Below are positions 1 to 6,301 of a DNA stretch of 6,301 bases, piece by piece. Below the pieces are notes generated by a model, which was not told the origin of the DNA, did no database searches, and saw nothing but the letters and a program-made list of their open reading frames with translations. Origin of the DNA: Kangiellaceae bacterium (GTDB taxonomy: Bacteria > Pseudomonadota > Gammaproteobacteria > Enterobacterales > Kangiellaceae). The translations under genes and the position numbers were made by a program. The DNA is taken from NCBI GenBank assembly GCA_030590405.1, contig JAUUYO010000197.1, forward strand, positions 1-6,301, given 5' to 3'. Numbering within the stretch: position 1 is the first letter of the stretch; each line of letters starts with the position of its first letter.

Positions 1-167
1 ATCAATGGAGCCACGATCCAAAATAGTGATAACGAATGTAAATCTGCACCTAAGTCAGACAGGATCCGACTGGCATTAGCATTTTGTAAGGCAAAACCAA
101 ACTGAACACCAAGAAAGCCAAAACTGACGTTCCACACTTGCCAAAAGGGTAACTTAGGTTGTTTCAT
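1..167 (-). CDS. MFS sugar (maltose-type) transporter, N-terminal fragment
   Basis: This is the beginning of a minus-strand gene that runs off the left edge; 55 full codons are visible. The ATG is at 167-165, with a good ribosome binding site (AGGAAA on the minus strand, 180-175) seven bases upstream. The peptide opens MKQPKLPFWQVWNVSFGFLG and continues with a glycine- and phenylalanine-rich first membrane segment (about residues 9-27), then FALQNANASRI and a second hydrophobic stretch starting near residue 47 (LFWIVAPLI). The FWQ-W...FGFLG-QFGFALQNAN-SRI pattern is what I recall from inner-membrane MFS transporters of the SLC45-like maltose/sucrose group found beside maltodextrin genes in Gammaproteobacteria and Xanthomonas relatives. 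Divergence from an alpha-glucan phosphorylase supports a maltose or maltodextrin substrate, but that is inference. The family call is fairly secure; the substrate is not. Confidence 0.8.
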   Translation of the reverse strand, partial: MKQPKLPFWQVWNVSFGFLGVQFGFALQNANASRILSDLGADLHSLSLFWIVAPL

Positions 168-194
168 AGATCTATTTCCTATTTATTCTTATTT

Positions 195-315
195 TGTAGG
201 TTGGCGTTGAGCGTAGCGAAACCCAACGAAAACTTAACAAATCCTCAATATTGTTTGTTGGGTTTCGTACCCCCCAACATTTCACGGGGCAAGCTTTGCT
301 TCAACCCTGCCTACA
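195..315. repeat. Inverted pair of REP-like palindromic units (BIME-like)
   Basis: The element is bounded by TGTAGG (195-200) and its inverse CCTACA (310-315). Inside is a perfect 11-bp inverted repeat, CGAAACCCAAC (217-227) and GTTGGGTTTCG (257-267), around an AT-rich 29-base centre. Each half, read inward, starts with the tetranucleotide GTAG (196-199; CTAC at 311-314 on the plus strand). In the left half an imperfect hairpin follows: GTTGG (200-204) pairs with CCAAC (223-227). The right half is longer and holds a second small hairpin (CCCC 272-275 with GGGG 286-289). A GTAG head followed by a hairpin is the hallmark of REP sequences mobilised by REP-associated tyrosine transposases. The family assignment is from memory of such repeats; copy number cannot be seen here. 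Confidence 0.65.
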
Positions 316-387
316 GGTTGAATTGACCTACAGCTCTGCTTTTCCCTTTGTACGATGAATGGCTGCAAAAAGACACTCTTTTTTGCA

Positions 388-401
388 TACATACGTATGC
401 A
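388..401 (+). promoter_or_regulatory. Putative LacI-type operator, site 1
   Basis: TACATACGTATGCA is a near-palindrome (12 of 14 positions symmetric) centred on CpG. It also sits in a perfect 7-bp inverted repeat with a 4-bp spacer, TGCATAC (384-390) and GTATGCA (395-401). An even palindrome with central CG is typical of LacI-family operators, a family that often controls maltodextrin and glycogen genes. The regulator is not in the window, so its identity is inference. Confidence 0.45.
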
Positions 402-425
402 CCGCAATTTGAAGATAAAAAATTT

Positions 426-439
426 TGAATACGTATGTA
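426..439 (-). promoter_or_regulatory. Putative LacI-type operator, site 2
   Basis: Read on the minus strand this site is TACATACGTATTCA, which matches site 1 at 13 of 14 bases. The two sites are therefore inverted copies with centres 38 bp apart, both sharing the perfect core ATACGTAT (391-398 and 429-436). Two such matches between divergent sugar genes are unlikely to be chance. They could bind one repressor that acts on both transcription units. Confidence 0.45.
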
Positions 440-444
440 GTCAG

Positions 445-474
445 TTGCCAAAAAGCGGTCTGTTGACGTAAATT
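445..474 (+). promoter_or_regulatory. Candidate glgP promoter (weak)
   Basis: TTGCCA (445-450) and TAAATT (469-474) form a possible sigma70 -35/-10 pair with an 18-base spacer, matching the consensus at 5/6 and 4/6. It lies just downstream of the second palindrome, so a bound repressor would sit directly upstream. An equally plausible alternative is TTGACG (463-468) with GTTAAT (487-492), also 18 bases apart. Neither is strong and no transcription start is known. Confidence 0.25.
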
Positions 475-555
475 ATGCGATATTGAGTTAATTAATCCAA
501 TCAGTGATGTAACTGGATCAATATAAGGTTTTTTGTACAAATGGTTTTAAAAAAC

Positions 556-562
556 AAGAAGG
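556..562 (+). promoter_or_regulatory. Ribosome binding site favouring the glgP start at 571
   Basis: AAGAAGG ends eight bases before the ATG at 571. The earlier in-frame ATG at 541 has only AAGG (525-528), twelve bases upstream, which is a poor distance. This decides in favour of the downstream start. Confidence 0.6.
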
Positions 563-570
563 TTCAGACA

Positions 571-3051
571 ATGGGGGTTGCCAAGTTCAAAAAGAAAATA
601 TTGAACTATCTAAATTACACTTCTGCTGATCTGGATTACAAAATTGATAAGAAGGCGTTATTAAAAGCAACTTGCTTGAGCGTCAATGATTCTATCTTTG
701 AAAAACTGCAAGCCACTAACCTGAACAATACACAACAAAATAGTCGTTCGATCAATTATTTGTCTTTGGAGTATTTAATGGGCCGCATGTTATCTAATAA
801 CCTGCACAATATGGGCATATTTAAAGTCGCGCAAAAGGCCATAAAAGATTTAGGTTTTGAGCTGGAAGATATTTGTGAAAATGGCCATGATCTGGCGTTA
901 GGCAATGGTGGATTAGGGCGACTAGCTGCCTGCTATTTAGATTCATTGGCCACACTTGATTTCAATGCGGTGGGTTATGGGATCCATTACGAGCACGGTT
1001 TATTCGAACAACAATTTCATGATGGCCGTCAAATTGAAACGCCCGATGAATGGCGAGAATACGGTAATCCCTGGGAAGTCTGTCGCCCGGAAGCCGTACA
1101 GGAAGTAGCGCTGTATGGTTTTGTAGAAAACATTGCTGCTGCGGATGGCAGTGTTAAAAAAATCTGGCATCCAGGACAAATAATCAAAGGGATCCCATGG
1201 GATGTTCCGATTGTCGGATACAACACTGATACGGTTAATGTTTTACGTTTATGGGAGAGCCGTGCATCAAGTCATTTTGACTGGGAAGCGTTTAATGCTG
1301 GTGATTATCAAGATGCCCATTCTGCGCAAACTCAGGCAGAAACCATCTCAAAAGTACTCTATCCAAATGACGATACAGATGCCGGAAAAGAACTTCGTTT
1401 GATTCAACAGTATTTTTTCTGTGCCTGCTCGATTAAAGATATTATCCGCCGTTACCAAAAACGTTATCAAAATGACTGGAGTGAATTTAGCAATCAAGTT
1501 GTGGTGCAACTGAATGATACCCATCCAACGATTGCCATATTAGAGTTAATGCGCCGCTTAATCGACGAATACGACTTTAAATGGTTAGATGCCTGGGCGG
1601 TTTGCCAGAAAGTCTTTGCCTACACCAATCATACTTTATTGCCGGAAGCCTTAGAGAAATGGTCGGTGCAATTGTTTGAAAAAGTATTGCCCAGACATCT
1701 TGAAATTGTTTATGAAATTAACCAACATTTTCTCAATAATGAAGTGGCTAAACTCTGGCCTGATAACGATGATATGCGAAGAAAACTTTCTATCATCGAA
1801 GAAGGTGATGAGCAAATGCTCCGAATGGCTCATTTATGTGTAATAACTTCGTTTAAGGTCAACGGTGTCGCTGAAATTCATTCTAGCCTGGTTAAACAAG
1901 ATCTCTTTCCTGAATTTAATCAACTTTGGCCAGATAAGCTAATTAATGTGACTAATGGAATTACCCCGCGTCGCTGGTTAAAAGCTTGCAATCCACTATT
2001 GTCTGAATTAATTAGTGAAACCGTTGATGGCGATTGGGCGACCTCTTTGCCGTTATTGTCACAACTGAAAAAACAAGCTAGCAATAGTCAGTTTCAGCAA
2101 AAGTTTATGCAGGTTAAACGTCAAAATAAAATTAAGCTGACGGCTGAAATCAAAAAACTAACCGGCGTTGAAGTCAGTCCCGATGCTATTTTTGATGTGC
2201 ATATAAAAAGGTTGCATGAATACAAACGCCAACACCTTAATTTGTTGCATATTCTTGCGTTATACCGAAGGCTGTTAGCCGATCCTAATCTTGATATGCA
2301 GCCTCGGGTATTTATTTTTGGAGCAAAGGCTGCGCCGGGTTATTACCTCGCCAAAGAAATTATTTATGCCATCAATCAGGTTGCCGAAAAAATCAATAAT
2401 GACGCGCGGATTAACGATAAGTTGAAAGTTATATTTCTGCCAAATTATAGGGTGAGTCTCGCTGAAAAAATTATTCCTGCGGCAGATGTGTCTGAGCAAA
2501 TTTCGACTGCCGGAAAAGAAGCCTCCGGTACCGGCAATATGAAGTTATCGCTTAATGGTGCTTTAACCATTGGTACGCTCGATGGGGCTAATATTGAAAT
2601 CGCCGAAGAGGTTGGGGAAGATAATATCTTTATCTTTGGTTTAACGGTTGATCAAGTTAAAGCGCTCGATAATCAAGGTTATAACCCCTTTGAATATTAT
2701 CAGAACAATGAGGAACTAAAAGCCGTTTTAGACTGGTTGGATACGGATTACTTTACACCTGGTAATGCGGGTGAATTATCGGTGATTAAGCAAAGCTTGT
2801 TAGAAGGTGGTGATCCTTACAAGGTACTGGTTGATTTTCAATCCTATTGCGAGTGTCACCAACGTTTAGGCGATACCTATAAAGATACACAAAAATGGGC
2901 AGAAATGGCCATTATTAATACCGCAATGATGGGCAAATTTACTTCAGATAGAGCCATTGAAGAGTATGCCAAAAATATCTGGTCGTTAAAAAAAGTGAAA
3001 ACAAATGGTGACTCAGTTGGATTAGTCATCGATAACAAAAAAACTGGTTGA
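571..3051 (+). CDS. glgP: Glycogen/maltodextrin (alpha-glucan) phosphorylase
   Basis: This cytoplasmic PLP enzyme of glycosyltransferase family 35 releases glucose-1-phosphate from the non-reducing ends of alpha-1,4-glucans. From the chosen ATG it is 826 residues; E. coli MalP and GlgP are about 800-815. Visible landmarks are NYLSLEYLMGR and ALGNGGLGRLAACYLDSLAT near the N-terminus, LNDTHPT (Asp316, His318), YTNHTLLPEALE (His354, the catalytic-site His), the phosphate-site segment IKRLHEYKRQ (Arg547, Lys552) and EASGTGNMK with the PLP lysine at 658. Segments such as QYFFCACS, KRQHLNLLHILALY, FGAKAAPGYYLAK and STAGKEASGTGNMK follow E. coli MalP more closely than E. coli GlgP, so a maltodextrin preference (malP) is possible. 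A tail of about 18 residues follows the usual IW end. An ATG at 541 would add ten residues but has a poor ribosome binding site. The gene lies 62 bases before glgB in the same direction, probably in one operon. Family very sure; glycogen versus maltodextrin role open. Confidence 0.96.
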   Translation: MGVAKFKKKILNYLNYTSADLDYKIDKKALLKATCLSVNDSIFEKLQATNLNNTQQNSRSINYLSLEYLMGRMLSNNLHNMGIFKVAQKAIKDLGFELEDICENGHDLALGNGGLGRLAACYLDSLATLDFNAVGYGIHYEHGLFEQQFHDGRQIETPDEWREYGNPWEVCRPEAVQEVALYGFVENIAAADGSVKKIWHPGQIIKGIPWDVPIVGYNTDTVNVLRLWESRASSHFDWEAFNAGDYQDAHSAQTQAETISKVLYPNDDTDAGKELRLIQQYFFCACSIKDIIRRYQKRYQNDWSEFSNQVVVQLNDTHPTIAILELMRRLIDEYDFKWLDAWAVCQKVFAYTNHTLLPEALEKWSVQLFEKVLPRHLEIVYEINQHFLNNEVAKLWPDNDDMRRKLSIIEEGDEQMLRMAHLCVITSFKVNGVAEIHSSLVKQDLFPEFNQLWPDKLINVTNGITPRRWLKACNPLLSELISETVDGDWATSLPLLSQLKKQASNSQFQQKFMQVKRQNKIKLTAEIKKLTGVEVSPDAIFDVHIKRLHEYKRQHLNLLHILALYRRLLADPNLDMQPRVFIFGAKAAPGYYLAKEIIYAINQVAEKINNDARINDKLKVIFLPNYRVSLAEKIIPAADVSEQISTAGKEASGTGNMKLSLNGALTIGTLDGANIEIAEEVGEDNIFIFGLTVDQVKALDNQGYNPFEYYQNNEELKAVLDWLDTDYFTPGNAGELSVIKQSLLEGGDPYKVLVDFQSYCECHQRLGDTYKDTQKWAEMAIINTAMMGKFTSDRAIEEYAKNIWSLKKVKTNGDSVGLVIDNKKTG

Positions 3052-3058
3052 TAATTAC

Positions 3059-3079
3059 GATGGATAAAACACTTCCATC
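3059..3079 (+). other. Small hairpin in the glgP-glgB gap
   Basis: GATGGA (3059-3064) and TCCATC (3074-3079) form a perfect 6-bp inverted repeat with a 9-base loop. No T-run follows, so it is not an intrinsic terminator. It could affect mRNA stability between the two genes, or be chance. Confidence 0.25.
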
Positions 3080-3099
3080 AACAACTCGATAACAATTTT

Positions 3100-3104
3100 A
3101 AGGA
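3100..3104 (+). promoter_or_regulatory. Ribosome binding site setting the TTG start of glgB
   Basis: AAGGA ends nine bases before the TTG at 3114. An in-frame TAA at 3099-3101 rules out a start further upstream, and there is no in-frame ATG for more than 200 codons downstream. The non-ATG start is therefore well supported. Confidence 0.7.
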
Positions 3105-3113
3105 TTATCTCGA

Positions 3114-5339
3114 TTGAATAAAGCTGAGACCAAAAAGCAAAGTCTTAACAAGGATATTGAAGCCATTTTATCGGCGAGCCATGCAGATCCCTATTCATTT
3201 TTAGGGCTGCAAGCTAGCCCCCAGAATGGTCGTTTGACTGTGCGTGCTTTTCAGCCAGGCGCAACAGCGGTTAGTGTGCTTGATGCGAGCACAAGAAAAA
3301 CCATTAATAAATTAGTTCAAGTCGGTAGGACTGGCGTTTTCACTATTACTACCCGACGAAAAAAACGTTTTGACTATTTGCTAAAAATCATTAATGAGCA
3401 AGGTGAATATTTAATTCGCGACCCATATAATTCCCCGTCAGTTTTAAGCGAACTAGATGTTCAATTGTTGGCTCAGGGGAAACACAAAAAGTCTTATGAA
3501 AAACTCGGTGCTCATCAACATCGCTTGAGTGGTGTTGACGGTGTTTGCTTTGCAGTGTGGGCGCCCAATGCCAGCCATGTGGCTGTGGTGGGTGATTTTA
3601 ATCAGTGGGATGGGCGACGCCATCCATTGAGGCTACGGCATGTTTGCGGGGTGTGGGAAATATTTATCCCTGAGCTAAAGTCAGGTAGCAATTATAAATT
3701 TGAAATTAAGGATCAACAAAAAAAATTATTGCCGATCAAATCAGATCCCTATGCCTGTCAATCACAATATAGGCCTGACACCGCATCAGTTGTCATTGAG
3801 CAAAAGGATTTTAACTGGCAAGATCAAAAATGGATGCAACGCAGGGCTGAGCGCAACGCTCGGTATAATCCGCTCAGTATTTACGAAGTGCATTTAGGCT
3901 CCTGGAAGCGTAAAGGAAATAATGAATATTTGAACTATCGTGAACTTGCCGATGATTTAGTTTCTTATGTAAAAATCCAACACTTTACCCACTTACAGCT
4001 GATGCCTGTCAGTGAATATCCTTTCGATGGATCCTGGGGCTATCAACCAATCGGTTTATTTGCTCCAACTAGTCGATTTGCTTCAGAGAGTTCGAATGTC
4101 ATTGAAGATTTTCAGTATTTTGTCGACCAATGTCATCAGGCAGAGATCGGATTGTTAATTGACTGGGTGCCAGGACACTTTCCAGAAGATGAACACGGAT
4201 TAGTCCAGTTTGATGGCACCCATTTATATGAACATGAAGACCGTCAAAAAGGTTTTCATCCCGATTGGAACACATTGATTTATAATTATGGTCGCATTGA
4301 AGTCGCTAATTTTTTGAGAGCCAGCGCCATGTATTGGCTGGATCGTTTTCATGTCGATGGCATTCGAGTTGATGCGGTTGCTTCAATGTTATATCTGGAT
4401 TACAGCCGAAAAGAGGGTGAATGGCAGCCGAATGAATTTGGTGGTAATGAAAATCTGGAAGCGGTAGCTTTTCTTAAACAGTTTAATGAAGAATTTTATC
4501 TGGATTATCCGGGAGCTTTTTCGGTGGCAGAAGAATCGACTTCCTGGCCTGGCGTTTCCAGATCGACGAGCGATGGTGGGCTCGGCTTCGGTTATAAATG
4601 GAATATGGGCTGGATGAATGATTCGCTTGAATATATGAAGCGCGACCCTATCCATCGAAAGCATCATCAAAATGATTTAAGTTTTAGTCTGGTATATGCC
4701 TTCGATGAAAATTTTATTCTGCCACTCAGTCATGATGAGGTGGTACATGGTAAAGGCTCAATTTTGGCCAAAATGCCTGGTGATGATTGGCAAAAATTCG
4801 CCAACCTACGAGCTTATTATGGTTTTATGTGGGGGCATCCTGGTAAAAAATTATTGTTTATGGGGTGTGAATTTGCTCAATCCAAAGAATGGAATTTTGA
4901 ACAAAGCCTCGACTGGCATCAACTGGACGATCCTGCCCACGCTGGCGTTCAAGAAATGGTGAGGGAGCTTAATCAAATTTATCAAAACACCCCTGCGCTC
5001 TATGAAAAGGATTGTGAGTCTGATGGATTTGACTGGATCGATCATAGCAATGCCGAGCAGTCCATCTATTCCTTTATTCGATATGGCAATGACCGTAGCA
5101 ACCCCGTGATTGTGGTGTGTAATTTTACGCCGCAGACGTATCATCAATTTCAATTAGGCGTTCCATTGGCAGGTTTTTATCAAGAACTTTTCAATAGTGA
5201 TGCAAAAAAATACGGTGGAACAAATCAGGGTAATTTGGGCGGTGTTAGTAGCTCTAATTCAGAGTGTCATGGTCGAAGTAACTCAATCATTATTACCGTC
5301 CCACCTCTTGCGACTTTAATGTTTGAGATGGCTGACTAA
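3114..5339 (+). CDS. glgB: 1,4-alpha-glucan (glycogen) branching enzyme
   Basis: GlgB cuts an alpha-1,4 chain and re-attaches the piece by an alpha-1,6 bond, making glycogen branches in the cytoplasm. The protein is 741 residues (E. coli 728), beginning at TTG. Domains in order are an N-terminal beta domain (about 16-112, with ADPYSFLGLQ), a CBM48 domain (about 133-222, with FAVWAPNASHVAVVGDFNQW), the GH13 barrel (about 250-620) and a C-terminal beta domain (about 635-741, ending in PPLATLMFEM). All four GH13 regions are intact: DWVPGH (Asp350, His355), DGIRVDAVASM (nucleophile Asp420), VAEEST (acid/base Glu473) and LSHDEVVHGK (Asp541). Their spacing (53 and 121 residues after the nucleophile) equals that of E. 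coli Asp405, Glu458 and Asp526. The two-module N-terminus places it in the long form of the family. The stop codon overlaps the glgX start. The identification is very secure and no defect is visible. Confidence 0.98.
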   Translation: MNKAETKKQSLNKDIEAILSASHADPYSFLGLQASPQNGRLTVRAFQPGATAVSVLDASTRKTINKLVQVGRTGVFTITTRRKKRFDYLLKIINEQGEYLIRDPYNSPSVLSELDVQLLAQGKHKKSYEKLGAHQHRLSGVDGVCFAVWAPNASHVAVVGDFNQWDGRRHPLRLRHVCGVWEIFIPELKSGSNYKFEIKDQQKKLLPIKSDPYACQSQYRPDTASVVIEQKDFNWQDQKWMQRRAERNARYNPLSIYEVHLGSWKRKGNNEYLNYRELADDLVSYVKIQHFTHLQLMPVSEYPFDGSWGYQPIGLFAPTSRFASESSNVIEDFQYFVDQCHQAEIGLLIDWVPGHFPEDEHGLVQFDGTHLYEHEDRQKGFHPDWNTLIYNYGRIEVANFLRASAMYWLDRFHVDGIRVDAVASMLYLDYSRKEGEWQPNEFGGNENLEAVAFLKQFNEEFYLDYPGAFSVAEESTSWPGVSRSTSDGGLGFGYKWNMGWMNDSLEYMKRDPIHRKHHQNDLSFSLVYAFDENFILPLSHDEVVHGKGSILAKMPGDDWQKFANLRAYYGFMWGHPGKKLLFMGCEFAQSKEWNFEQSLDWHQLDDPAHAGVQEMVRELNQIYQNTPALYEKDCESDGFDWIDHSNAEQSIYSFIRYGNDRSNPVIVVCNFTPQTYHQFQLGVPLAGFYQELFNSDAKKYGGTNQGNLGGVSSSNSECHGRSNSIIITVPPLATLMFEMAD

Positions 5340-6301
5340 TGTCTCAAACACTTAGCAGACAGGTTTATTCCGGTCAATCGCACCCGCTCGGCGCGACTCC
5401 TGATGATGAAGGGGTCAACTTTGCATTGTTTTCTGCGAATGCTACTAAGGTTGTTTTGTGTCTGTTTGATGAGCAAGGTGAACAAGAGATTGAGCAAATT
5501 ATATTACCAGAATTTAGTGATGATATTTGGCATGGTTATGTCCCTGGGATTAAAAAAGGCGCACTTTATGGTTACCGAGTACACGGTCCGTTTGAACCAC
5601 ATAACGGCCATCGCTTTAATCAGAATAAATTATTGATCGATCCTTATGCAAAACAATTGAAAGGCGAATTTATTTGGTCGGACACCCATCTTGCTTATGA
5701 CCCACAAAGCTCTCAGCAGGATTTAACTTTGGATTGCCGCGACAACGCCAACTACTTGCCAAAGTGCGTAGTCAAAAGCAACGCAATACTCGCCAGTTGC
5801 CATAAACCGAAAATTAGACTTTCTGAAAGTATTATTTACGAAATACAGGTTAAAGGATTTACCCAACAAAACGTTACGCTGCCAGTTGAATTACGTGGCA
5901 CTTTTAAAGGGCTTGCTCAAAATACTGTGGTTGATTATTTGCTGGATTTAGGTATTACCAGTGTAGAGTTAATGCCAGTGGCGGCTTATTTTGATGAGCC
6001 TTTTTTACTTGAAAAAGGGCTCAAGAATTATTGGGGCTACAACAGTGTCGCTTTCTTTGCCCCTGAACCGCGTTTTTGCTATAGCGATGATCTCACTGAG
6101 TTTAGTGATTTGGTTCAGGCATTTCATCAAGCAGGCATAGAAGTGATTTTAGATGTGGTTTACAACCATACCGCCGAAGGGGATCACCTTGGCCCCACTT
6201 ACAGTTTTAAAGGGATCGACAACGCTTCCTATTATCGCCTGGAAGATAACGATTGCCGCTATTACAAAAATCACTCTGGTTGTGGAAATACATTAAATTT
6301 A
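5339..6301 (+). CDS. glgX: Glycogen debranching enzyme GlgX, N-terminal part
   Basis: GlgX hydrolyses the alpha-1,6 bonds of short branches left by phosphorylase, releasing malto-oligosaccharides. The ATG at 5339-5341 uses the last A of the glgB stop (TAATG), so the genes overlap by one base and translation is probably coupled; only a weak GAGA (5325-5328) serves as ribosome binding site. The visible 321 codons are about half of the usual length (about 657 in E. coli). They include an N-terminal CBM48 domain (about residues 10-105; HPLGATPDDEGVNFALFSAN and YGYRVHGPFEPHNGHRFN), then the start of the GH13 barrel with ELRGTFKGLA, NYWGYNSVAFFAP and region I DVVYNHT (Asp272, His277). The fragment ends at the family motif GCGNTLNL. 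Catalytic regions II-IV lie beyond the window, so activity cannot be judged. Residue 170 is Gln in EIQVKGFT, where E. coli has His. Identification is secure; the gene is cut by the window, not broken. Confidence 0.95.
   Translation, partial: MSQTLSRQVYSGQSHPLGATPDDEGVNFALFSANATKVVLCLFDEQGEQEIEQIILPEFSDDIWHGYVPGIKKGALYGYRVHGPFEPHNGHRFNQNKLLIDPYAKQLKGEFIWSDTHLAYDPQSSQQDLTLDCRDNANYLPKCVVKSNAILASCHKPKIRLSESIIYEIQVKGFTQQNVTLPVELRGTFKGLAQNTVVDYLLDLGITSVELMPVAAYFDEPFLLEKGLKNYWGYNSVAFFAPEPRFCYSDDLTEFSDLVQAFHQAGIEVILDVVYNHTAEGDHLGPTYSFKGIDNASYYRLEDNDCRYYKNHSGCGNTLNL

Larger units (their letters stand above)
168..570. other. Divergent intergenic control region
   Basis: A 403-bp gap separates the transporter start from the preferred glgP start. 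It splits into a REP-like palindromic unit (195-315), a short stretch with no clear function (316-380), and an AT-rich glgP-proximal part (381-540) with two matching palindromes and possible promoter elements. No convincing gene is present. A 70-codon open frame on the minus strand (540-328) has no recognisable protein motif and lies across the palindromes. No strong intrinsic terminator was found, as expected between divergent genes. Confidence 0.75.

Noticed and set aside
328..540. 70-codon minus-strand open frame in the intergenic region
   Set aside because: It shows no recognisable motif or clear ribosome binding site, and it covers the palindromes and likely promoter of glgP; probably chance in AT-rich DNA.
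532..541. Perfect 10-bp palindrome TTTGTACAAA as an operator
   Set aside because: It has no second copy in the window and does not match the paired sites upstream; chance is more likely.
3059..3079. Possible terminator between glgP and glgB
   Set aside because: The hairpin has only six pairs, a 9-base loop and no following T-run, and the genes are closely spaced in the same direction.
3029..3095. 10-bp direct repeat TCGATAACAA at 3029-3038 and 3086-3095
   Set aside because: Short, AT-rich and partly inside the glgP coding end; it has no further structure and is likely chance.
4851..5153. 100-codon minus-strand open frame inside glgB
   Set aside because: It is a shadow of the highly conserved branching-enzyme frame; its peptide resembles no family and it has no context of its own.
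5403..5636. 77-codon plus-strand open frame over the start of glgX
   Set aside because: The overlapping GlgX frame is clearly the real one, matching the CBM48 region of the family without a break.
1..6301. A novel defence, mobile or RNA-based system
   Set aside because: All long frames belong to well-known alpha-glucan enzymes and a transporter; no repeats of CRISPR type, no transposase, integrase, toxin-antitoxin pair or reverse transcriptase was seen.

Overview
The window holds part of a glycogen / alpha-glucan metabolism locus. It carries three tandem plus-strand genes (glgP, glgB and the first half of glgX) and, divergently, the first 55 codons of a sugar MFS transporter on the minus strand. 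Base composition is moderately AT-rich. The protein sequences closely follow the enterobacterial MalP, GlgB and GlgX families. The upstream gap holds a REP-like palindrome of the GTAG-headed type common in Gammaproteobacteria. A gammaproteobacterium, perhaps aquatic or marine, fits best; the genus cannot be read from this sequence.

Layout: 1-167 (minus) is the start of a transporter of the SLC45-like maltose permease type. 168-570 is a 403-bp divergent control region. It contains an inverted pair of REP-like units (195-315) and, nearer to glgP, two near-identical 14-bp palindromes with a central CpG arranged as inverted copies (388-401 and 426-439), which look like LacI-family operators. 571-3051 is an alpha-glucan phosphorylase that resembles E. 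coli MalP more than E. coli GlgP. 3114-5339 is glycogen branching enzyme, starting at TTG. 5339-6301 is glycogen debranching enzyme GlgX, overlapping glgB by one base and cut by the window end after 321 codons.

How the genes fit together: GlgB adds alpha-1,6 branches to linear glucan. The phosphorylase shortens outer chains to glucose-1-phosphate, and GlgX removes the short branches left behind. The divergent transporter probably brings maltose or maltodextrins into the cytoplasm, so the locus may link maltodextrin uptake to glycogen storage and use. The two palindromes lie where one regulator could control both directions. No RNA gene, CRISPR array, insertion sequence or strong terminator was seen. 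The genes are well-known families; the control region is the part most worth a second look.
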